Shown: piece by piece, positions 58,290 to 64,000 of the stretch | Layout: the number at the start of each line of letters is the position of its first letter | How positions within the stretch are numbered: the stretch's first letter is position 1 | NCBI RefSeq assembly: GCF_000426365.1 | Contig: NZ_AUFF01000001.1 | Coordinates: 372,001 to 436,000, forward strand | From: Arenimonas composti TR7-09 = DSM 18010 | GTDB lineage: Bacteria > Pseudomonadota > Gammaproteobacteria > Xanthomonadales > Xanthomonadaceae | DNA: 64,000 nt | Reading direction: 5' to 3' | The notes under the pieces: model-generated | The model's input: only the letters and a program-made list of their open reading frames with translations | What the model was told of the DNA's origin: nothing | Databases searched by the model: none | Translations under genes and position numbers: made by a program

Positions 58290-58942
58290 CGGCGCAGGGT
58301 CCTCAGGTCGAGTTCGCAGGCGAGCAGGAAGTCGAAGGCGTCGAGATGGCGGCGCGCTTCGGCGATGTCGCGGCCCCAGGCATAGAGGCCGTGGCCGTCG
58401 ATCAGGTAGCCCCACAGCGGCCCGGCGTCGAGCAGGCGCTCGACCTGGGCGGCGAGGAAGGGCATGTCCTGGGTATTCGGCAGCACCGGCAGGTCGATCG
58501 CCGCCTCGTGGGTCGTGTTGCCGTGGAAGGCCTTCAGCAGCTCGTAGCCTTCAAGGCGCACCCGGCCTTCCGGCGCGTACAGCCGCGAAGCCACCGTCTG
58601 CACCCGCGAATGCGTGTGCAGCACGCAGCCGACCTCGGCGAAGCGCGCGTAGAGCTGGGTGTGCAGCAGGGTTTCCGCCGACGGGCGCTGGTCGGTGGCC
58701 ACCGGCTTGCCGGCGAAGTCGACGACCATGATGTCGGCGCGGCCCAGCCGCCCCTTGTCGCGGCCGGACACGGTGATCGCGGCGTGGCGCTCGTCGAGGC
58801 GGGCGGAGAAGTTGCTGCTGGTTGCCGGCGTCCAGCCGAGCGCGGCCAGTTCGCGGGTCAGCGCGGCGATCGCGTCGGCGGTGCGTGCCAGCGCGTCGGC
58901 GTCGTAGGGCAGGGCGGTGTTCGCCGGGGAAGTCGTGGGCAT
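58286..58942 (-). CDS. mtnB: Methylthioribulose-1-phosphate dehydratase
   Basis: 218 residues. Class II aldolase-fold zinc enzyme: TSSNFSARL (about 41), [24 protein letters not shown] (zinc HxH, about 108) and [13 protein letters not shown] (third His). First gene of the mtnB-mtnD-(repeat)-mtnC run, divergent from the HiPIP gene with an FNR-like box between. Confidence 0.94.
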   Translation of the reverse strand: MPTTSPANTALPYDADALARTADAIAALTRELAALGWTPATSSNFSARLDERHAAITVSGRDKGRLGRADIMVVDFAGKPVATDQRPSAETLLHTQLYARFAEVGCVLHTHSRVQTVASRLYAPEGRVRLEGYELLKAFHGNTTHEAAIDLPVLPNTQDMPFLAAQVERLLDAGPLWGYLIDGHGLYAWGRDIAEARRHLDAFDFLLACELDLRTLRR

Positions 58943-58970
58943 CGCCGGATTCTAGCGGAGGGTGTCCGGT

Positions 58971-59012
58971 TTGACCCGGGTCAAGGCCGCGGCGTGATGA
59001 CGCAGGCATACT
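58971..59012 (+). promoter_or_regulatory. FNR/Anr-type box and class II promoter of the HiPIP gene
   Basis: Perfect palindrome TTGACCCGGGTCAA (58971-58984), i.e. TTGAC-N4-GTCAA, the FNR/Anr family pattern. CATACT (59007-59012) is at the -10 position expected if the box centre (58977.5) is at -41.5, the standard place for FNR activation. No -35 hexamer is needed in that arrangement. The box lies 29 bases from the divergent mtnB start and might affect that gene too. Confidence 0.65.
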
Positions 59013-59058
59013 CGCGGCCAGCCATCGGGGCCCGCCCGTCGCCAGAAGAGAAGTCGCC

Positions 59059-59370
59059 ATGAATCCGAATCCGAGCCGCCGCCGCTTCCTGATCAATGCC
59101 GCCATCGTTGCCGGTGCCGCGCCGCTGGCGCCGCTGCTGGTGCGCAGCGCGGCGGCGCAGGCGCTGACGCCGCTGCCGGCCGACCATCCGACCGCGGTGG
59201 CACTGAACTACACCGCCGACGCCTCGAAGGTGACGCACGCCAGCTTCAAGCCGGGCAGCCGCTGCGACAACTGCCAGTTCTTCACCGCCGGCACCAATGC
59301 CTGCACGCTGTTCCCGGGCCATTCGGTGGCGCCGGCCGGCTGGTGCACGGCCTGGGCGAAGAAGGCCTGA
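59059..59370 (+). CDS. High-potential iron-sulfur protein (HiPIP)
   Basis: 103 residues. Tat signal SRRRFLINAAIVAGAAPLAPLLV (cleaved after about AAAQA), then a small mature domain with four Cys: SRCDNCQFF, NACTLF and GWCTAW, the HiPIP 4Fe-4S pattern CxxC...C...C. A periplasmic electron carrier, in some bacteria serving cytochrome oxidase or reaction centres. An FNR/Anr-type box upstream suggests oxygen-dependent control. Confidence 0.94.
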   Translation: MNPNPSRRRFLINAAIVAGAAPLAPLLVRSAAAQALTPLPADHPTAVALNYTADASKVTHASFKPGSRCDNCQFFTAGTNACTLFPGHSVAPAGWCTAWAKKA

Positions 59371-59407
59371 TCCGCTCCCGCGCGCCGGCCCGGCCGGCGC
59401 CTGCGGA

Positions 59408-60970
59408 CTAGCCGGCGCCCTCGTCGCCGGCTTCGCTCGCCGCCAGGCCTTCGTCGCCGACGAGACCGCTGCCGTCCAGCGGCAACGTCTCCACACCATC
59501 CTCGGGCTTCAGCGACTCCGGCAACGCGCGCTTGCCGCGAGCGCCGGCCTCGACCAGGCGCTGCGCGCGCTTGAACACCGACTGCGGCGATTCGGTCAGC
59601 CGCTGCCTGGCGGTATTGAAGGCGCGATTGGCCTCGGCCAGCTTGCTCTCGATCGCGCGGAACTCGACTTCGAAGGCGATCAGCGAATCGAGCACCTTGC
59701 CGGCCTCGGCGCCGATCGATTCCACCTGGCGCTGCAGGCGATCGCGCACCCACAGCCGCTCGACGACGCGCAGCATCGCCATCAGCGTGTTCGGCGAGGC
59801 GAACACGATCTTGCGGTCGAGCGCCTCGGACTGCAGGTCCGGATTGGTGGCCAGCGCGGCCGCCAGCGCGCCCTCGATCGGCACGAACATCACCGTCAGG
59901 TCGAGGGTGTCGGCGCCGGTGGACTTCGGATAGTTGCGCTCGGCGAGGTCGCGCACGTGCTGGCGCAGCGCCGCGGCGTGGCGGTAGAGCGCCTCGTCGT
60001 GCGCCTCCGGGGTCTCGGCATTGGTCGCCTCGGCCCAGGCGATGAGGTTGAGCTTGGCGTCGACGACGACGCGGCGGCCGTCGGGCAGGTTCACGATCAC
60101 GTCGGGGACCAGGCGCTTGCCGCTCTCGTCGTCGACGGTGCCGGACTGGCGGGTGTAGTTCGTGCCCTCGACCAAGCCGGAGGCCTTCAGCACGGACTCG
60201 AGGATCATCTCGCCCCAGTCGCCGCGCGCCTTGGCGTTGCCCTTGAGCGCGCGCTCCAGCGCGCGGGTGGCATCGGCCATGTCCTGGTTGAGCTTCTGCA
60301 GCGACTCGATCGAGCCGGTGAAGCTCGCGCGGTCACGCACCTGGGTTTCGGCGAAGGCGTCGATGCGCTGCTGGAAGGCGGCGACGCGTTCGGCGAAAGG
60401 CTTCAGCGTCTGCTCCAGCCCCTCGCGCGAGAGCAGGCCGCTGGCGCGGATGCGTTCGTCGAGGGCGATGGCCTTCTCGTCGAACACCTTGCTGGCGGCC
60501 TCGGTGAAGGCCGTGCGCAGCTGCACCCGGGCCTCGTCGAGGAAGGCGCGGGTCTGGGCGTGCGCGGCCTCGCCGGCCTCGAGGCGGGCGCGGGCTTCGG
60601 CGAGCTGGGCGCGGGCCTGGGCGAGTTCGCCGGCGATGGCCTCGAGGCGGCGGCGCTCGGCCTCGAGGGCGGCAGCACCGGCTTCGCGCTGGCGCTCGGC
60701 GCCGTCGCGGGCGGCTTCCGCGGCGGCACCGGCGGCGAGCGCCGCTTCCAGACGGTTGCGCAGTGTTGCGGCTTCGGCCTCCGCGCGCTGCGCCCGGGCC
60801 TGCAGTTCCGGCAGCCGCGCGGCTTCGGCGCCGGCCGCATCCAGGGCCTCGCGCATCCGCGCCAGCTCCGCGCGGGCGCGTGACGAGGCGCGCGCGGCCC
60901 CGAGCCAGAAGCCGGCGACGGCGGCGAGAACGGCGATCAGCAGGGCGGACAGCAGTGACAGCGTGGGCAA
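59408..60970 (-). CDS. rmuC: DNA recombination protein RmuC homologue
   Basis: 520 residues from TTG 60970 (GGAG about 8 bases upstream; no ATG/GTG gives a better N-terminus). One N-terminal membrane helix (LPTLSLLSALLIAVLAAVAGFWLG), a long coiled coil (about 27-190) and a nuclease-like RmuC domain (about 210-470: RGDWGEMILESVL, VPDVIVNLPDGRRVVVDAKLNL, FVPIEGALAAAL). Limits inversions between short repeats in E. coli. An acidic tail ends the protein. Confidence 0.92.
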   Translation of the reverse strand: MPTLSLLSALLIAVLAAVAGFWLGAARASSRARAELARMREALDAAGAEAARLPELQARAQRAEAEAATLRNRLEAALAAGAAAEAARDGAERQREAGAAALEAERRRLEAIAGELAQARAQLAEARARLEAGEAAHAQTRAFLDEARVQLRTAFTEAASKVFDEKAIALDERIRASGLLSREGLEQTLKPFAERVAAFQQRIDAFAETQVRDRASFTGSIESLQKLNQDMADATRALERALKGNAKARGDWGEMILESVLKASGLVEGTNYTRQSGTVDDESGKRLVPDVIVNLPDGRRVVVDAKLNLIAWAEATNAETPEAHDEALYRHAAALRQHVRDLAERNYPKSTGADTLDLTVMFVPIEGALAAALATNPDLQSEALDRKIVFASPNTLMAMLRVVERLWVRDRLQRQVESIGAEAGKVLDSLIAFEVEFRAIESKLAEANRAFNTARQRLTESPQSVFKRAQRLVEAGARGKRALPESLKPEDGVETLPLDGSGLVGDEGLAASEAGDEGAG

Positions 60971-61133
60971 GGCGGAACTCCGGCAGCGGTGTTTCGAGGC
61001 GACACGGTAGCGCAACGGGGTCTCGCCCGATGAGACCGGCGCGGCCGCGCCCACACCGTTGCGTGACGGCGGGGTTCCGCGGCGCGCGCCGATGCGGTTA
61101 CGTTGGCCAGCCGACCGCTGCGGATCCACCCCG

Positions 61134-62621
61134 ATGACCGACGTCCTGCTGGCCACCGCGGCCGCGCCGAGCCTCGCCGAAGCCATCGACGCCGCCGTGC
61201 GGCCGCTGGCGGACGCGCTTTCCGGCTTCATCTTCCACGCGGTGCCGGTCGGCGGTGGCGACGGCGGACCGGCGATGTTCCCGCTGATCGTCGGCTGGCT
61301 GATCGTCGCCGCGGTGGTCTCGACGCTGTACTTCCACTTCATCAACGTGCGCGGCTTCCGCCACGGCTTCGACCTGATCCGTGGCCGCTATGCCGAGCCC
61401 GGCGCGACCGGCGAGGTCAGCCACTTCCGCGCGCTGACCTCGGCGGTGTCGGGGACGGTCGGCCTGGGCAACATCGCCGGCGTCGCCGTGGCGATCGGCA
61501 TCGGCGGCCCCGGCGCGACCTTCTGGATGATCGTCGCCGGCCTGCTGGCGATGAGTTCGAAGTTCGTCGAATGCACGCTCGGCGTGATGTACCGGGTCGA
61601 ACACCCCGACGGCAGCGTCGGCGGCGGGCCGATGTACTACCTGCGCCGCGGCATCGCCGCGAACTTCCCGCGGCTGGCGCCGCTCGGGCTCGGGCTGGCG
61701 GTCGCCTACGCGCTGTGCACGATGATGGGCGCGGTCGGTTCCGGCGCCGCCTTCCAGGCCAACCAGGCCTATGCCCAGTTCGCCGGGCTCGGCCTGGCGA
61801 AGCTGCCGAACGCGCCGCTGTGGTTCGGCCTGGCCTATGCCGTGCTCGCCGGCGCGGTGATCCTCGGCGGCATCGGCCGCATCGGCAGCGTCACCGCGAA
61901 GCTGGTTCCGGGCATGGCCGTGCTCTATTTCGTCGGCGCGCTGTTCGTGATCCTGGTGAACCTGCCGGCGCTGCCCGGCGCGTTGCAGGCGATCATCGAT
62001 GGCGCGTTCACCGCCGAGGGCGTCACCGGCGGCGTGGTCGGCGCGCTGATCCAGGGCTTCCGCCGCGCGGTGTTCTCGAACGAGGCCGGCCTGGGTTCGG
62101 CGGCGATCGCGCATTCGGCGGTGCGCACGCGCGAGCCGCTCAGCGAGGGCTTCGTCGCGCTGTGGGAACCCTTCATCGACACCGTCGTGATCTGCACGAT
62201 GACCGCGCTGGTGATCGTGATCACCGGCCAGCACCTGGCCGGCGGCGCCGACGGCGTGCAGCTGACGTCGGCGGCCTTCGCGACCGTGTCGCCGTGGTTC
62301 CCGTACGTGCTGGCGGTCGTGGTGTTCCTGTTCGCGTTCTCGACGTCGATCACCTGGGGTTACTACGGCGCCACCGCCTGCGGCTTCCTGTTCCGCGAAT
62401 CGAGGCTGGCGGTGCTGGTGTTCAAGCTGGTCTTCCTCGCCGGCACGATCGCCGGCTGCACGCTGCCGCTGGGCAGCATCGTCGACCTCGCCGACGCCCT
62501 CCTGTTCATCATGGCGGTGCCGAACCTGATCGGCGTCTACCTGCTGATGCCGGTGGTCAAGCGCGCCCTCGACGACTACCTGGCGCGGCTGCGCAGCGGT
62601 GCCATCAGCCCCACGCGCTGA
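61134..62621 (+). CDS. Alanine/glycine:cation symporter (AGCS family)
   Basis: 495 residues from ATG 61134. About ten or eleven hydrophobic segments. Family blocks: TSAVSGTVGLGNIAGVAVAIGIGGPGATFWM, SKFVECTLGVMYR, GGGPMYYLRRG, GFRRAVFSNEAGLGSAAIAHSA and FAFSTSITWGYYGATA. Sodium-driven uptake of small neutral amino acids. Converges on the APC transporter gene, with a REP pair between. Confidence 0.93.
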   Translation: MTDVLLATAAAPSLAEAIDAAVRPLADALSGFIFHAVPVGGGDGGPAMFPLIVGWLIVAAVVSTLYFHFINVRGFRHGFDLIRGRYAEPGATGEVSHFRALTSAVSGTVGLGNIAGVAVAIGIGGPGATFWMIVAGLLAMSSKFVECTLGVMYRVEHPDGSVGGGPMYYLRRGIAANFPRLAPLGLGLAVAYALCTMMGAVGSGAAFQANQAYAQFAGLGLAKLPNAPLWFGLAYAVLAGAVILGGIGRIGSVTAKLVPGMAVLYFVGALFVILVNLPALPGALQAIIDGAFTAEGVTGGVVGALIQGFRRAVFSNEAGLGSAAIAHSAVRTREPLSEGFVALWEPFIDTVVICTMTALVIVITGQHLAGGADGVQLTSAAFATVSPWFPYVLAVVVFLFAFSTSITWGYYGATACGFLFRESRLAVLVFKLVFLAGTIAGCTLPLGSIVDLADALLFIMAVPNLIGVYLLMPVVKRALDDYLARLRSGAISPTR

Positions 62622-62634
62622 GCCCCCGTCCCCC

Positions 62635-62700
62635 GTAGGAGCGGCTTCAGCCGCGATGCTTTTCACGCGCCAGAAGCATCGCGGCTGAAGCCGCTCCTAC
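62635..62700. repeat. REPIN (inverted REP pair) between two transporter genes
   Basis: GTAGGAGCGGCTTCAGCCGC... at 62635-62659 and its inverse at 62676-62700, separated by 16 bases. The second copy includes the TAG stop (62699-62697) of the minus-strand APC transporter gene. The pair likely forms a strong hairpin that ends both convergent transcripts. Confidence 0.9.
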
Positions 62701-63989
62701 AGGGTGCGTGGGCTGGGGCCGAATACGCGGAAGGCGATCCAGCTGACGGCGGTGACCGCCAGCGCGCCGGCGATCATCGACCAGGGCGAGGTGAAGATCA
62801 GCAGGCCACAGCCGAGCAGGGCGCAGGCGCCGAGGATTTTCTCGCGCAGGCCCGAGGGCCGCTCCGGCGTGCCGACGATCAGCGCCAGGCCGGCGGCGAA
62901 GTAGGCGAGCACGATCAGCAGGGTGACCCAGCCGATCAGGGTGCCGAACTGTCCGGCGACCGTCGGCTCCAGGGTGATGAATGCGATCGCCGTCATCGCG
63001 AGCGCCACGAACAACAGGCCCCAGTGCGCGGCGCCGTTGGCGAGCGTGACCCCGAACCAGCGCGGCAGGTAGCCGCGCTGCGCGGCGCGGGCGCCGGCCT
63101 CGCCGGTGACCTGCATCCAGCCGCCGAGGGTGCCGGTCGCCTTCAGCGCGGCGGCGGCGGCGACCAGCGCCCCGGCCCAGGGGCCGAGGATCGTGATCGC
63201 GACCAGCGCGAACGGCGCCCCCGAGGCCGCCAGTTCCTGGTGCGGCACGATGCCCATCACCAGCACCGACGACAGCAGGTAGACGACGCCGGCGATCAGC
63301 ACGCCGCAGATCGTCGCGCGGGCGACGTTGCGGTCGGGATCCTCGACCAGGCCGGCGACCATCGCCCCGGTCTCCAGGCCGATGAAGGCCCAGAACACCG
63401 GCGCGAGGTTGGCCAGCACGACCGCGAAGTCGCCGGTGTCGGTGACGTTCCAGGCGGCCGCATGGATGTCGCCGTCGAAACTGCCCCAGCCGGCGGTCAG
63501 CACCATCGCCACCGGCAGCAGGCCGAACACCACGCAGAACGACTGGAAGCGCGCGACCGGGCGCGGCCCGAGCAGGTTGATCGCGAACATCGCCCAGACC
63601 AGCACCAGCTGGCCGACCAGGTGCACGCCGGCGTCGTCGGCCGGGATCGGCAGCAGCATCACCAGGTAGCCGAAGGCGGCGACCGCGATCGCGTTGTTGC
63701 CCGCCCAGGCGGCGACCCAGTACAGCGTCGTCGCGAGGAAACCCATGTCGCGGCCGAGCGCCGGCCGCACGTAGTCGTCGGGACTGGTGAGGTCGGGGTA
63801 GTCGCGGGCGAGGCGGGCGAACGCCGCGCCGATGACGATCGCGATCACCATGCCGATCAGCCAGGAGAACGCGGTGACGCCGCCCTGGGTCGCCAGCGAG
63901 GCCGGCAGCAGGAAGAAGCCCGAGCCGATCATGTTGTTGGCCACGATGAACGTGGCCAGCACGGGGCCGATCTTCTTCACGGGACTCAT
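62697..63989 (-). CDS. APC-superfamily amino acid antiporter (AdiC/PotE-like)
   Basis: 430 residues. Twelve or so hydrophobic segments. The N-terminal KKIGPVLATFIVANNMIGSGFFLLPASLATQGG is the GSGxF substrate/proton motif of basic amino acid/polyamine antiporters, and NLAPVFWAFIGLETGAMVAGLVEDPDRNV is the conserved TM6 region. The likely substrates are arginine/agmatine or related compounds; not certain. The last codon and TAG stop come from a REP element. Confidence 0.88.
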   Translation of the reverse strand: MSPVKKIGPVLATFIVANNMIGSGFFLLPASLATQGGVTAFSWLIGMVIAIVIGAAFARLARDYPDLTSPDDYVRPALGRDMGFLATTLYWVAAWAGNNAIAVAAFGYLVMLLPIPADDAGVHLVGQLVLVWAMFAINLLGPRPVARFQSFCVVFGLLPVAMVLTAGWGSFDGDIHAAAWNVTDTGDFAVVLANLAPVFWAFIGLETGAMVAGLVEDPDRNVARATICGVLIAGVVYLLSSVLVMGIVPHQELAASGAPFALVAITILGPWAGALVAAAAALKATGTLGGWMQVTGEAGARAAQRGYLPRWFGVTLANGAAHWGLLFVALAMTAIAFITLEPTVAGQFGTLIGWVTLLIVLAYFAAGLALIVGTPERPSGLREKILGACALLGCGLLIFTSPWSMIAGALAVTAVSWIAFRVFGPSPRTL

Positions 63990-64000
63990 GGCGTGTTCCG

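Overview
This window comes from a high-GC gammaproteobacterium, most likely of the Lysobacterales (Xanthomonadales). The pointers are the arginine route through N-acetylcitrulline (acetylornithine carbamoyltransferase, acetylcitrulline deacetylase, fused NAG synthase/kinase ArgB), the run mtaD-ubiG-gph-squalene/phytoene-synthase-like gene, a TrpR-like regulator heading the his operon, a FimX-type c-di-GMP receptor, and GTAGGAGCGGCTTCAGCCGC-type REP elements. I see no phage, plasmid or integron backbone. The window is a chromosomal housekeeping region with some accessory genes.

Layout. 1-3628 is the 5' part of a giant beta-repeat surface protein (minus strand), preceded by tRNA-Ala(CGC). 4.1-13.7 kb holds rnd, an FGE-like lipoprotein, phaR, gluQRS, htpX, fimX, epmB and efp (EpmB modifies EF-P and the two genes are divergent neighbours). 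13.7-18.3 kb is a translationally coupled run mtaD-ubiG-gph-PSY-like, then folE2. 18.3-22.3 kb has two M23 peptidases, dihydroorotase and yidD. 22.4-28.9 kb has a long-tailed dksA, a HipA-like kinase/DUF3037 pair, a DUF885 peptidase, sufE, cysS and a glycine-zipper protein.

28.9-36.8 kb is the arginine cluster: argF', argG, argE', argB, a GNAT gene, argC and argH. It is preceded by what looks like a ribosome-mediated attenuator: a short ORF with clustered Arg codons whose end overlaps an antiterminator/terminator pair. This is the most interesting signal in the window. 36.8-41.2 kb holds DUF3999 and DUF2339 membrane proteins and tRNA-Pro(CGG). 41.4-46.6 kb holds hisS coupled to an unusually long histidine/aromatic ammonia-lyase and a 7TMR-DISM diguanylate cyclase.

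46.7-54.2 kb is a complete his operon (regulator, hisGDCBHAFI) behind a near-perfect TrpR-type operator that overlaps its promoter. 54.2-59.4 kb has a metallophosphoesterase interrupted in frame by a REPIN-like palindrome pair, a C13 caspase-fold peptidase, methionine-salvage genes mtnC/mtnD/mtnB (working with mtaD at 13.7 kb), and a HiPIP gene behind an FNR/Anr-type box. 59.4-64 kb has rmuC and two amino-acid transporters that converge on a REP pair.

Most genes within runs overlap by 4 bases (ATGA/GTGA). REP elements sit at several gene ends and supply the stop codon of three genes.
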